64,000 nt of DNA from Ignavibacteria bacterium (GTDB taxonomy: Bacteria > Bacteroidota > Ignavibacteria > Kapaibacteriales > UBA4661), in NCBI GenBank assembly GCA_014654705.1, contig JACVZY010000051.1:62001-126000 (forward strand), written 5' to 3'. Made by a program: the position numbers and the translations under genes. Below are positions 36,527 through 45,788 of this stretch, in pieces. Position 1 is the first letter of the stretch, and each line of letters opens with the position of its first letter. The notes under the pieces are model-generated. The model was not told where the DNA came from and did no database searches. It was given only the letters and a program-made list of their open reading frames with translations.

Positions 36527-36632
36527 TTCTATTGCTTGCATTTGGGATTGGTAATTGCAACCAAGATGAAAAAAACAATTTATCCGTCTATGGTAACAAT
36601 CAAACGCTTCATCGCTATTTTTACTCTGAACT

Positions 36633-36899
36633 ATGACCGAGACCACTCTTTCCGCACCCGACGTGTATCTTTTTTCTGAAGAAACGCTCCGCAAACAGCT
36701 TGAAACGGCCGAAACCAAACTCGGCTATAAACTCGTCCATTTTTACGTGGATGAGCACGGCATCATGAGCAAAACAGCAACCGCGCAGGTTGAACAGTTC
36801 TACCTTTCGCCCTCTGGCGGTACACTCCGCGACAAGAATTTCAACCTCGTTACGTATAGCGCTCGCTATGATATGTACAAGGGTTTGGGGAAGTTGTAA
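36633..36899 (+). CDS. Small hypothetical protein (88 aa)
   Basis: Soluble 88-residue protein with no recognised family. It has a helical charged first half (TLRKQLETAETK) and a second half with short strands. Codon pattern and length make it more than a random frame, and no strong opposing frame exists. It stands alone between nadD and plsY, about 106 bases after nadD. No RBS is evident. Confidence 0.55.
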   Translation: MTETTLSAPDVYLFSEETLRKQLETAETKLGYKLVHFYVDEHGIMSKTATAQVEQFYLSPSGGTLRDKNFNLVTYSARYDMYKGLGKL

Positions 36900-37036
36900 A
36901 TTGTTGATATATCAACAGATGAGTGTCTGATTTCGCTGGCAGCAAAATTTTTCTGCCAAAACGCCGAATGTTATTTGATTTTTACGAGGAAATCCGCTAA
37001 GTTTAAGGCAATATCTCTGTTCCACTTCTTTCGACA

Positions 37037-37735
37037 ATGGTTATGGATCCTATTCTGCGTTTAGCAATTGTATCAGTATTGAGCTTCTTCGCCGGTTCAT
37101 TGCCAACAGCGGTGATTATCAGTCGTCGCTTTTTTGGCTTTGATATTCGTGAAAAAGGAAGCGGTAATATGGGCAGCACCAATGCCTTCCGCGTTTTAGG
37201 CGTAAAATGGGGCTTGACGGTGCAGATTGTTGATATTCTGAAAGGTGTTTTGGCGGTAACGGTGATTGCATATTTTTTTCAAGGTGTGCAAATTCCTTTC
37301 CCGAACTATACGCCCTTCCAAGACATGACTCTCGTACGTGTGATTTGTGGCATTGCTGCGGTGATGGGACATATTTGGTCGCCGTGGGTAGGCTTCAAAG
37401 GCGGTAAAGGCATCAATACGGCGGCAGGAATGTTGCTGGGCGTTGCGCCGGTGGAAGTCGCCGTCATCTTTAGCATTTTTCTTATCACCGTCGGTATTTC
37501 GGGTTATATTTCGCTTGGTTCAATTTTGGCTGCGGTGGCGCTTCCCACCACGATGGCTGTGCGGTACAACATTTTCAAAGTTGATATAGAAGGCTATCAT
37601 ACGATTGTCTTTTTCCTCATCGCACTCAGCCTGATTGTGATTTATGCACATCGTCAAAATATACAACGCCTTGTGGACGGGAATGAAAACAAATTTGAAA
37701 ATCTGAGAGTGGCAAATATCTTGAAGAAAAAGTAA
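37037..37735 (+). CDS. plsY: Glycerol-3-phosphate acyltransferase PlsY
   Basis: Inner-membrane enzyme that acylates glycerol-3-phosphate using acyl-phosphate, the first step of phospholipid synthesis. Motifs are SLPTA, EKGSGNMGSTNAFR and GFKGGKGINT. About seven hydrophobic segments are present in 232 residues. ATG 37037 is used; a second ATG two codons later is the alternative. gpsA, which makes the substrate glycerol-3-phosphate, follows 74 bases later. Confidence 0.95.
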   Translation: MVMDPILRLAIVSVLSFFAGSLPTAVIISRRFFGFDIREKGSGNMGSTNAFRVLGVKWGLTVQIVDILKGVLAVTVIAYFFQGVQIPFPNYTPFQDMTLVRVICGIAAVMGHIWSPWVGFKGGKGINTAAGMLLGVAPVEVAVIFSIFLITVGISGYISLGSILAAVALPTTMAVRYNIFKVDIEGYHTIVFFLIALSLIVIYAHRQNIQRLVDGNENKFENLRVANILKKK

Positions 37736-37809
37736 AGAGATAGAGAGATAATGCGCCCGATGAACTTCTACGAAGCACGTACCAATTTCCATTCAGCATA
37801 TTTGATTTT

Positions 37810-38802
37810 ATGAAAATTTCCGTTCTTGGAGCCGGCGGCTGGGGTACAGCGCTGGCTCTTGTTTTATCAGGCAACGACCACGCCGTAACGCTTTGGGCAC
37901 GCAACGAAGACTCCATCGCCCAAATGCGCCGAACTCGCATCAATAGCGCCTATTTGCCCGGTGTGGTCATTCCTGAGACTATCAATCTGACGCACGACGC
38001 AAGCGAAGCAAACGCCGCAGATATGCTTGTAATTGCCATTCCAACGCAGTTTATTCGCCCTGCTTTTGTGGATTATGGATTCGATGCAGAAGGAAAAATC
38101 GTGGTCAGCACTTCCAAAGGCATAGAGCGGGGGACGCTTATGCGGGTCTCGGAAGTACTGAAGGACACCGCCGGAATTGAAATGAAAAATTTTGCCGCCC
38201 TCACCGGACCCAGTCATGCCGAAGAAGTCGCTCGGACACTACCCACTACGGTCGTGGCGGCATCGGAAAACGAAGATATTGCTAAACTTGTCCAACGCTG
38301 CTTTACGCGCTCTACGTTTCGCGTGTACCACTCGACGGATGTGATTGGCGCAGAACTTGGCGGCGCAGTCAAAAATGTCATTGCCATCTCAGCCGGTATT
38401 GTCGATGGCTTGGGTATGGGAGACAACACTAAAGCAGCACTCATAACGCGCGGTTTGGCAGAAATTACACGATTGGGAATTGCACTTGGCGCACAGCCAA
38501 TGACCTTTTCGGGGTTGTCGGGATTGGGAGATTTGATTGTTACTTGCGCAAGCCGCCACTCGCGCAACCGCTCTGTGGGCGAACAGCTTGCCAAAGGCAA
38601 AACGCTCGACCAAATCCATCGCGAAATGCAACAAGTCGCCGAGGGCGTGTTTTCATCGGAATCGGTCTATGCTCTCTCAAAAAAAATTGGTGTAGAGATG
38701 CCTATTGCGCACAAAGTCTATGAAGTTCTTTTTGAGGACAAGCCTGCACCACAGGCAATGTACGAACTAATGACCCGTGAAATGAAGCCGGAGCAATGGT
38801 AA
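37810..38802 (+). CDS. gpsA: NAD(P)H-dependent glycerol-3-phosphate dehydrogenase
   Basis: Reduces dihydroxyacetone phosphate to glycerol-3-phosphate for phospholipids. The coenzyme loop is GAGGWGT (7-13). The catalytic-lysine region is ELGGAVKNVIAI and the C-terminal half has the SRHSRNRSVG block. Full length at 330 residues. It pairs functionally with plsY immediately upstream, the enzyme that uses its product. Confidence 0.95.
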   Translation: MKISVLGAGGWGTALALVLSGNDHAVTLWARNEDSIAQMRRTRINSAYLPGVVIPETINLTHDASEANAADMLVIAIPTQFIRPAFVDYGFDAEGKIVVSTSKGIERGTLMRVSEVLKDTAGIEMKNFAALTGPSHAEEVARTLPTTVVAASENEDIAKLVQRCFTRSTFRVYHSTDVIGAELGGAVKNVIAISAGIVDGLGMGDNTKAALITRGLAEITRLGIALGAQPMTFSGLSGLGDLIVTCASRHSRNRSVGEQLAKGKTLDQIHREMQQVAEGVFSSESVYALSKKIGVEMPIAHKVYEVLFEDKPAPQAMYELMTREMKPEQW

Positions 38803-38851
38803 CGCGATACTTACAAATTAATAATGACGACTACACCAAAGCCAACGAAAT

Positions 38852-39745
38852 ATGACAAGTGGTACACTCATTGATTCCCGCCCTGTTCCCGTTCCTGAGA
38901 CCACAATCAACATGGCGCGTCGGAGTATGGCGGCAGATGACTTTGCGCGATATGCCGCCGTGCAATTACACGAACTGACGTATTGGAGCGAGGGGCTGCG
39001 GATAAAGGCTTATTTGGGTTTGCCGCCTGCTGACAGCGTTCCAATGCCCGCACTGGTCTTCAATCCCGGCGGCACGGGCGAACGCGGCGCACTAAGCGCT
39101 ATTACTGCAGCTGCTACGGTGGGACTCTATGCGAGTTGGGGCTATGTGGTGATTGCCAGCCAATATCGTGGAAGGGGCGGCTCGGAAGGTGCCGAGGAAT
39201 GGGGCGCAGGCGATGTGGATGACGCAATGAACGCACTGGCGCTTCTCCAAACATTGGAGTACGTGGACAAAGACCGCATCGGTATTATCGGCGGAAGTAG
39301 GGGGGGGATGATGGCACTGCAAATGCTGGCTCGGACGAATGTTTTCAAAGCAGCTATTACCTTCGGAGCGCCCACAGAGTTCACCGAGTTGGCGGAAGAT
39401 TCCTATATTTTGCAAACCGCACGGCGCTTCCTTCCTGAGATTGCCAATATCCGCGAGGAACTTGCAAAGCGCTCCGTCACGCATTATGCCGATACTCTCT
39501 GCAAAACCACGCCACTGCTCGTATTGCACGGAAGCGGCGACCGCCGCGTGGAGCCGGAACACGCCTACAAGCTGGGTCGGGCACTCCAGAAAACACTCCA
39601 CCCATACAAACTGATCATATACGATAATGCCGACCACGTCCTTGCCGGGCGGCGCGACGAGAGTAATGCCGATATGAGGGCGTGGGTGGATATGTATGTA
39701 AAGTCCCGCGCACCTTTGCCGCGTGTCGGTCCGCATGGGGCTTAG
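38852..39745 (+). CDS. Prolyl-oligopeptidase-like alpha/beta hydrolase
   Basis: 297-residue hydrolase resembling the catalytic domain of S9 peptidases. The nucleophile Ser lies in IIGGSRGGMMALQ, the acid Asp in HGSGDRRVEPEHA and the His in NADHVL. No signal peptide is seen, so it is probably cytoplasmic. The substrate is unknown. A terminator-like hairpin follows and separates it from the convergent SGNH gene. Confidence 0.85.
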   Translation: MTSGTLIDSRPVPVPETTINMARRSMAADDFARYAAVQLHELTYWSEGLRIKAYLGLPPADSVPMPALVFNPGGTGERGALSAITAAATVGLYASWGYVVIASQYRGRGGSEGAEEWGAGDVDDAMNALALLQTLEYVDKDRIGIIGGSRGGMMALQMLARTNVFKAAITFGAPTEFTELAEDSYILQTARRFLPEIANIREELAKRSVTHYADTLCKTTPLLVLHGSGDRRVEPEHAYKLGRALQKTLHPYKLIIYDNADHVLAGRRDESNADMRAWVDMYVKSRAPLPRVGPHGA

Positions 39746-39776
39746 ATTACGGATATGGACGTAAGATTTTTTAAGC

Positions 39777-39813
39777 AAAAAGGTGCCTGAAAATTGAATT
39801 TTCAGACACCTTT
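39777..39813. terminator. Terminator between the convergent S9-like and SGNH genes
   Basis: A near-perfect inverted repeat (AAAGGTGCCTGAAAAT with ATTTTCAGACACCTTT) with one mismatch and a three-base loop. On the minus strand the stem is followed by five T, so it suits the SGNH gene best. It may also stop the plus-strand transcript. Confidence 0.8.
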
Positions 39814-39842
39814 GGAGAGATAAACAAATAAACGGTCAACTG

Positions 39843-41411
39843 CTAGAATGCTCCTTGACCGATCGGTAAACCGGGCAAGTCAACAAGCGGCACAAGCGGT
39901 ATATTTGCACCGTAGGTTTTATTGATAAGCTTGAGCATTTCGTTTGCCACAGCGCCATAGCCACGCGAGGACGGGTGAACGCCGTCAAGACTGAAGAACC
40001 CACCCGAAACAAAATCAAAGCGCAGTCTGTTGCCGACCACATTGGTTGTGCCGGGCACAGTCGTTTGTCCTTGGAACGGATAGCCGTTCGACCGTATATC
40101 ATTCACGAGGCTGTTTGCATCAAAAAGAACAGCTTGGTTATTGGCGCTGTATTTTGCGACAGCAGCAGCAATAGCCTGATTGAACTCCGTGACAGAGCGG
40201 CGTGCGACGGCTTGCTCTGCTTCATCCAGCACAAGTCCGTTCGGCATGGGGTTGGCGGCAAGCACTTGCTGAAAAAGCGCCGGAGCCATAGCAGGATTGG
40301 CAGCAATTTGTGGAGCAACAGCGCCAACAGCACCGATGAGCTGCTGTGCATATGCGGTAACACCGGCTGGCGAGGTTAGCGGGAAAAGGTCGGCACTGCT
40401 CAGCTGCTTGAGTCCACCGGGAGCGGCAGAACTACGCACAAGAATACCATTCGGGAAGTTTGGCAGTGCCTGTCTGATGAGACCGGCAAGTGCAGCCGGA
40501 ACAATAGCCGTATTATTCAATGTGGCAATGAGTCCTGCACGAAGTTGCGGTCCGACGGTCGTGAAATACGGCGCGGCAAGCACGTCAGGAAGATTACCGA
40601 CAAGGAATTTCGCATTTGGCATACGGCGAACGCAATCGTCCATCAGCGCTGTGAATTGCGCTGTGAAGACTGCTGTTTCGGTGGGAGCAGGTGTAGCACC
40701 CGGCATCAATGCTTGTGTAGCAAAGTTTGTACCGGCTGTGCCGCCGGAGCTGGCATAGCCAAGTACATCATTGTTGCCGATAAAAATAGATACAAAATTT
40801 GGGTTCAACGCCACTGCTTGGTCAACGCACGTACGCCCAAGCGCAGCAGGATTGCGCAAGACAGCACCGAAGAACGGGTTGTAGAGCGGGTTGCCGGTAG
40901 CGGGCGCAAAACGCAAGTTATACAACGGGTCATTGGCGGGCGGGTTCATATCGCGCAGCAAGGCGCCCGGAATACCGAGATTGTTGTATGGGCGGGCAAG
41001 CGTCACATTAGCAGGCGCGGTGGAAAGCGATATTGCTGCGAATTGCGGCGTTCCGGTCGCATCAAACGAAGTGATACGATTCCGTCCGCCTATGCCGCCG
41101 TTATCGGGGAATTTTAGGTATTGGTATTGGTCTGCACCGTCACCAAACGTCAAGCCCATCTGACGTGCCATCAGTGTTGGGTAGGCATATTGTGTTTCGC
41201 TGGCAACAACAGCGCCGGATTGATAACCGGCAGTGAGGCTATTGCCTAAAGCGACGTAACGGAGCGTTGTGCCGGCAGGAACGAGTGTGCCCAGTGAGCC
41301 AGTGCCCGTCGGTGTCAGGACAGGGCTACAAGCCTGAACTAAGACGGCAGCAGAAGCTACAACGCCTGCGAATACACGTTTCCATGAGGATTGTACAGTA
41401 TGAAATTGCAT
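39843..41411 (-). CDS. SGNH/GDSL-type esterase lipoprotein
   Basis: 522-residue exported esterase. The N-terminus is signal-like and ends in VQAC (lipidated C28). SGNH blocks are ALGNSLTAG with nucleophile S58 (the GDSL Asp is replaced by Asn), IGNND, and DGVHP with D476 and H479. The long Ala/Gly/Pro-rich middle is unusual. It sits 26 bases downstream of an OmpP1/FadL porin gene on the same strand, which suggests a paired role with lipids or hydrophobic esters at the envelope. Confidence 0.86.
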   Translation of the reverse strand: MQFHTVQSSWKRVFAGVVASAAVLVQACSPVLTPTGTGSLGTLVPAGTTLRYVALGNSLTAGYQSGAVVASETQYAYPTLMARQMGLTFGDGADQYQYLKFPDNGGIGGRNRITSFDATGTPQFAAISLSTAPANVTLARPYNNLGIPGALLRDMNPPANDPLYNLRFAPATGNPLYNPFFGAVLRNPAALGRTCVDQAVALNPNFVSIFIGNNDVLGYASSGGTAGTNFATQALMPGATPAPTETAVFTAQFTALMDDCVRRMPNAKFLVGNLPDVLAAPYFTTVGPQLRAGLIATLNNTAIVPAALAGLIRQALPNFPNGILVRSSAAPGGLKQLSSADLFPLTSPAGVTAYAQQLIGAVGAVAPQIAANPAMAPALFQQVLAANPMPNGLVLDEAEQAVARRSVTEFNQAIAAAVAKYSANNQAVLFDANSLVNDIRSNGYPFQGQTTVPGTTNVVGNRLRFDFVSGGFFSLDGVHPSSRGYGAVANEMLKLINKTYGANIPLVPLVDLPGLPIGQGAF

Positions 41412-41437
41412 TGAAATATCTCCTTAAATAAATGTCA

Positions 41438-42739
41438 TTAAAAACGATAGCTAAACGAAACCGAAAGCGCATTTGCCCATGAATTATAGATACCATCGAA
41501 GCCAAAAGTGCTACCTGTTACTTCGCGCTGCAAACCATACACGAACATATAGCTTGCATCCATAATCAAGTTGTCGGTCAAGTTAAAACCGACACCGGCG
41601 GTAATACCTATGCGATTTGCGTCCGGCAAGATCGGCTGTGTGTAGCGGGCTTCTACCGGTACGACATCATAGAAGGCACCGCCGCGCACTTTAAGAGTTT
41701 CGCTGGCGATGTATTCCGTGCCAAGACGAAAGGTTGGGGTATTGTAGTAATTACGTGGGTTAATGACCTCACCTGAGCGCGAAGGAGCGCCCGGCAATTT
41801 ATCGAAGCGAATGCGCAAGGTGTCGTAGGACGACCAACCAACATAGTCGAAGCCAAGTTCCATCATAAACTTTTCGCTAAAGCGGTAGGAAATGCCCGTG
41901 CGAAGATCAAAGGGTAAATTAAGCGCCGTGCCACCGGGACCATCGGCAAAAAGGTTATTCAGACCCGCAGGAAGAGCTTGCGTACCTGCGGCATCAGTTG
42001 TGAAGGTAGCTTTACCATCATATTTCATATTGATATTATGACGATAAGCAGCACCAATTTTTAAGCCTTTTACTGGCTCCAGAACCAATCCTGCGTTCCA
42101 TGAAATCACATTGCCTTCGCCCTTGAGGTTCAAAAATGGTTCCGTTCCAAAATTCGGAACACGCTGGCGTAATTCTGCCGAGCCGTGTGAATATGTTCCG
42201 CCGACGGCAATCGAAATTTTGTTGTCCAAAAACGCATATGCAATGGTCGGATTCACCGTAATTGTCTGCAAATATGTTCTGAGAGCAAGATTGCGTCCTG
42301 TCCAATTCTCATTCCAACTTGTTCCTGCTCCGAAAGGCACAAATACTCCCAGCCCGAAAGCGAGACCAGAATTCGGCACTTTATAGGCAGCGTAGAGGTG
42401 TGGCAGAGGGAATGCCCACAAATCCATACTTGTTGTGGAAGAACGGTTCAGATTCGTCGGACCGGTAAAGGTTGCTTGCGGGAGAAGCGGTGTAATACCA
42501 ATCATCAACGAAAAACCATCACGTAAGAATGGTAAACCTGCGGGGTTGTAGAAAATTGTGCTAACATCGCACCCATCTGTACTGGCGACCGCAAAGCCCA
42601 TAGCCATAGCGCGAGCGCCATGTTCATTGAGTTGGAAACCACCTGCCTGGATACTTCGCGGGGTGGACAGCACGACCAAAAAAGCGACAAGAAGCGGCAC
42701 AACAGGTGTCGCCCGAAGAAGCAGAAGAATATGCTTCAT
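41438..42739 (-). CDS. OmpP1/FadL-family outer-membrane transport protein
   Basis: 433-residue outer-membrane barrel of the FadL family, which takes up long-chain fatty acids or aromatic hydrocarbons. A signal peptide (about 1-32) precedes GGFQLNEHGARAMAMG, the typical N-terminal hatch region. Strand-like repeats continue to a C-terminal SFSYRF ending in Phe. A strong Shine-Dalgarno (GGAGG) precedes the ATG. The SGNH esterase gene follows. The substrate is not predictable. Confidence 0.92.
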   Translation of the reverse strand: MKHILLLLRATPVVPLLVAFLVVLSTPRSIQAGGFQLNEHGARAMAMGFAVASTDGCDVSTIFYNPAGLPFLRDGFSLMIGITPLLPQATFTGPTNLNRSSTTSMDLWAFPLPHLYAAYKVPNSGLAFGLGVFVPFGAGTSWNENWTGRNLALRTYLQTITVNPTIAYAFLDNKISIAVGGTYSHGSAELRQRVPNFGTEPFLNLKGEGNVISWNAGLVLEPVKGLKIGAAYRHNINMKYDGKATFTTDAAGTQALPAGLNNLFADGPGGTALNLPFDLRTGISYRFSEKFMMELGFDYVGWSSYDTLRIRFDKLPGAPSRSGEVINPRNYYNTPTFRLGTEYIASETLKVRGGAFYDVVPVEARYTQPILPDANRIGITAGVGFNLTDNLIMDASYMFVYGLQREVTGSTFGFDGIYNSWANALSVSFSYRF

Positions 42740-43415
42740 AAAACCTCCGGTGATGAAAAATTAAAAAAAACGGGAATACTGTTATCCCATAGAGCACACA
42801 CAAGAACGGCGAAGGTAGTCGAACACACGTTTTTGAGAGCGTTAAGGCTACGAATTTGTAAAGAAAAAGTGTTGCATACAAGAGGAAAATTGTATTGGAG
42901 AAAATAGTCAAGGAGGCTTGCCGGAATACTGTCTCTACGCCCGTGTACTTCTCTATTGGTAATGATAAAATCACGATGCCAAAAGCTTATCATACTGTTG
43001 AGTACTTGCTCTATGTCTAATTGTAGCTGAAAAGATATTTTTTGAGTTCTCATTTGGATGTAGTTAAAAACAGTCGCTCCACTGCTTACCTGCAATCAAC
43101 AGAATACGAAATAATTTTTGTGCTCCCCCAACGTTTGTTTCTGCATTTTTCTACCAAAAAATGGTATCAATGTTCATAAAAAAGGGGCTTAAGCCCCTTG
43201 CTATAAACGCGAATCAACACACGTTAGTATTACTTATAATCGTTTCTTTGCCTGATGAGCTTTGGGAGCGCATATACGCTTCGTTTCACAGGATTTGTGA
43301 TAGGGAAATATGCTGAACGCACAAGAAAGCGCACGATGGCAAAGAACAGTCTGGGTACGCATACAATCATAAAAGTGCAGTATACAATACACAATTGTAC
43401 AATGCTTGAGTTGCA
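42740..43415. other. 676-base AT-rich gap without a convincing gene
   Basis: The stretch between the FadL-type gene and the ABC ATPase is AT-rich. Apart from the minus-strand terminator at 43178-43199, I see no RNA gene or known site. The FadL Shine-Dalgarno lies at its lower end. Two open frames inside it (minus strand, 42736-43095 and 43234-43416) are not convincing. Long leader functions cannot be excluded. Confidence 0.6.
43178..43199 (-). terminator. Terminator downstream of the ABC ATPase gene
   Basis: AAGGGGCTTAAGCCCCTT (43182-43199) is a perfect palindrome, followed on the minus strand by six T. The next upstream minus-strand gene is the ABC ATPase, whose stop is about 217 bases away. 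The distance leaves room for a small gene or 3' UTR. Confidence 0.8.
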
Positions 43416-44351
43416 TTACGCCTGAACTACTGCCGGAGGTGCAATGAAGCCTTCCGGTACATTCCCCTTGCCCACAATATCAATGAAAATGCTCAAAAGT
43501 GATGGCTGAACACGCTCAATCTTGGTGAGCGAGAGTTTTGCGATAAGCTGCGGCGCAATATCGTTGAGCGTTACCGACGGCTTCAAATCTATTTCGGCGT
43601 AGTTGGAAAAAATCTCTGCTTTCTGCACGCCTTCCAGACCAGCGATAAACTGCCCGTCGCCCTCGAACTCCACCCGAAGCGTATTCGAGCCAAAGCGCTG
43701 TTTGACGCTTTCTACGGTGCCTTGCACGACGGCTTGACCTTTGTTGTAGAGGATAATTTCATCGCAGATTTTTTCGGCAGATTCAAGTTGGTGCGTACAA
43801 AAAATGATAGCTTTCCCACGATTGCGCAAATCCATCACGACGTCTTTGAATTTGAGTTGATTTACGGGGTCTAAGCCGGAAAACGGTTCGTCCAAGATGA
43901 GCAAATCAGGGTCGTGCAGCGCTGCGGCGATAAACTGGACTTTTTGTTGATTCCCCTTCGAGAGTTCTTCAATTTTTCGTTTTTCCATTCCTTGTAGTTC
44001 AAATCGCGCAAGCCAATCGTCCACAAGCGTCTTTGCTGTGCCGGAAGAACCCTTCAGCGACGCAAAATATGCCAGCGTATCGCCAATGGTGCTTTTTTTG
44101 TACAAGCCGCGCTCTTCTGGCAAATAACCGATAGCATTTTTGGTGTGTTCGCCCACGTGGTCGCCGCGAAAGGTGATGCTTCCTGAGTCCGGCTTGAGAA
44201 TGTTCAATATCATGCGAATAGTCGTGGTCTTGCCTGCGCCGTTGGGTCCTAAAATACCTAAGACTGTTCCGGGTTTGACCTCGAAAGAAATTCCGTCAAC
44301 AGCTTTTAAGCCGCCTTTGTAAGTTTTGTGGATATTTTCAACAATCAGCAT
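43416..44351 (-). CDS. ABC transporter ATP-binding protein (NatA/CcmA type)
   Basis: 311-residue ATPase. Walker A is GPNGAGKTT near 36-44. The signature appears as LSKGNQQKV, the NatA-type variant of LSGGQ. Walker B is LLILDEPFSGLD. A C-terminal domain (DUF4162-like) follows from about 215. Usually a membrane permease such as NatB is next to it, but none is in this window. The ATPase would need a partner encoded elsewhere. Likely at the cytoplasmic face of the membrane. Confidence 0.9.
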   Translation of the reverse strand: MLIVENIHKTYKGGLKAVDGISFEVKPGTVLGILGPNGAGKTTTIRMILNILKPDSGSITFRGDHVGEHTKNAIGYLPEERGLYKKSTIGDTLAYFASLKGSSGTAKTLVDDWLARFELQGMEKRKIEELSKGNQQKVQFIAAALHDPDLLILDEPFSGLDPVNQLKFKDVVMDLRNRGKAIIFCTHQLESAEKICDEIILYNKGQAVVQGTVESVKQRFGSNTLRVEFEGDGQFIAGLEGVQKAEIFSNYAEIDLKPSVTLNDIAPQLIAKLSLTKIERVQPSLLSIFIDIVGKGNVPEGFIAPPAVVQA

Positions 44352-44595
44352 ACGGTAGAAAGGAAAAAAGATGAGAAAGTGGGTGAACTATGCGAAAATA
44401 ATTGTTGGAATTGTGTAATTTAGGCATCATTTGTTGGAATCATTTACAAACAAGACAACTTGTTCTCTCAAACCCGATACAATCTTGCTTTTGCGTAGCA
44501 CAAAGGGGCTTGTTTTTGCTGACAGATTATGCGCTAACGCAAGATAACCACCTTTACGCTAATTTTTGCACATAATCCTCAACAATTTTCGGAAT

Positions 44596-45084
44596 ATGAA
44601 CACCATCTATCTTGTCCGCCACGGTATTGCTGAAGATGCTCAACTTCTCCGTCCTGATTCTGAGCGAGCTTTGACTGAAGTAGGGCGCGAAAAAATGCAC
44701 GGTATTGGTGCACGTCTTCAGCAAATGGGTATCAAACCGCATCTTGTTATTTCCAGTCCCTACAAACGAGCCGTCGAAACGGCAGATATTCTTGTGGAAG
44801 AACTTGGCTACAAAGGCGAGCGATTCCAAGACAATCGCATCACGCCGAGTGGTCGCTATGAGGCGTTCTCTGCGCTTTTCCAAGAACATAAAAGTTTCCG
44901 GGAAATTATGTTTGTTACGCACGATCCGTGCGTAAGTTTCCTTGTCGGGGCACTTTGCAATGGAAATAATTTTAACATTGATTTCAAAAAAGGTGCTGTT
45001 GCCTGCATCGGTATTGGTCGCCAAAGTCCACCTGCCGGAACGCTGCTCTGGTACGCCACGCCTCGTTTGCTTTTGGGCGAATAA
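44596..45084 (+). CDS. sixA: Phosphohistidine phosphatase SixA-like
   Basis: Histidine-phosphatase-superfamily member of 162 residues that, in E. coli, removes phosphate from histidine phosphotransfer proteins. Phosphate-accepting H9 lies in LVRHG and the second His in FVTHDPC. The ATG at 44596 is used because the frame extends upstream only as weak sequence. It lies in a divergent position relative to the ABC ATPase, and the fRMsr gene follows after 102 bases. Confidence 0.87.
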   Translation: MNTIYLVRHGIAEDAQLLRPDSERALTEVGREKMHGIGARLQQMGIKPHLVISSPYKRAVETADILVEELGYKGERFQDNRITPSGRYEAFSALFQEHKSFREIMFVTHDPCVSFLVGALCNGNNFNIDFKKGAVACIGIGRQSPPAGTLLWYATPRLLLGE

Positions 45085-45186
45085 ACCGATTCGCCGTCGG
45101 GGGGATATTCGTTTCTGGTATTCAAAACTGACTACTGCTAAGCACTCAAAACTCATTGCTCAAACCTCAACATTTCTTCAAACATC

Positions 45187-45681
45187 ATGTTTCAATTAGA
45201 CGAATCTCTGCAAACACTTGATAAAACCACGTTCTACAAAGAACTTTTGCAGCAGACCAACGGCTTGCTTCATGGCGAGCGCGATGCGACTGCAAATATG
45301 GCAAATGTGGCTTCATTGCTCTTCCATTCAATGCGTGATATAAATTGGTCAGGTTTTTATCTCTGGAAAAATGGCGAACTGGTCTTAGGACCGTTCCACG
45401 GTAAGCCTGCTTGCGTGCGTATCGCTATGGGCAGAGGTGTGTGTGGCACGGCTGCGGAGACACGCCAAACGCAAGTTGTCGCCGATGTACACGCTTTCCC
45501 CGGGCATATTGCGTGCGATGCTGCTTCGCGTTCGGAAATCGTCATTCCGCTCGTGAAAAATGGACACCTCGTAGGAGTGCTGGACATTGACAGCCCTATT
45601 GAGAGCCGTTTTGATAATGACGACAAGCAAGAACTGGAAAGGCTTGCAGCACTTTTGCTGGATGCTTCGGATGTCGTTTGA
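45187..45681 (+). CDS. msrC: Free methionine-R-sulfoxide reductase (GAF domain)
   Basis: 164-residue GAF-domain enzyme that reduces free L-methionine-(R)-sulfoxide. The three redox cysteines C76, C86 and C110 have the same spacing as in the E. coli enzyme (C84, C94, C118), with C86 in RGVCGT. It is soluble. A terminator follows, separating it from the convergent BNR gene. The E. coli gene is msrC, formerly yebR. The motif match is strong. Confidence 0.9.
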   Translation: MFQLDESLQTLDKTTFYKELLQQTNGLLHGERDATANMANVASLLFHSMRDINWSGFYLWKNGELVLGPFHGKPACVRIAMGRGVCGTAAETRQTQVVADVHAFPGHIACDAASRSEIVIPLVKNGHLVGVLDIDSPIESRFDNDDKQELERLAALLLDASDVV

Positions 45682-45704
45682 CAATGTATTCCAATTCGGT
45701 AATA

Positions 45705-45745
45705 AAAAGCCCGCTTGCAGATATGTCTGCAAGTGGGCTTTTCTG
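45705..45745. terminator. Bidirectional terminator between msrC and the BNR gene
   Basis: AAGCCCGCTTGCAGA pairs with TCTGCAAGTGGGCTT with one mismatch and a four-base loop. T follows on the plus strand and five T on the minus strand, so it can serve both convergent genes. Confidence 0.88.
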
Positions 45746-45788
45746 TTTCTGAAGAAGTCAAGAACCTTCTTCGCGAACTCGCGTTTGC

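Noticed and set aside
42736-43095. A 119-residue minus-strand frame in the gap upstream of the FadL gene, whose stop overlaps the FadL start as ATGA
   Set aside because: It begins with a TTG or a late Met with no Shine-Dalgarno, has no recognisable family, and the AT-rich sequence allows chance frames. The overlap alone is not enough.
43234-43416. A 60-residue Cys-rich minus-strand frame starting in a TAATG overlap with the ABC ATPase stop
   Set aside because: Overlap is suggestive, but the composition (Cys/His-rich, low hydrophobic order) looks random, there is no family match and no distinct ribosome-binding site.
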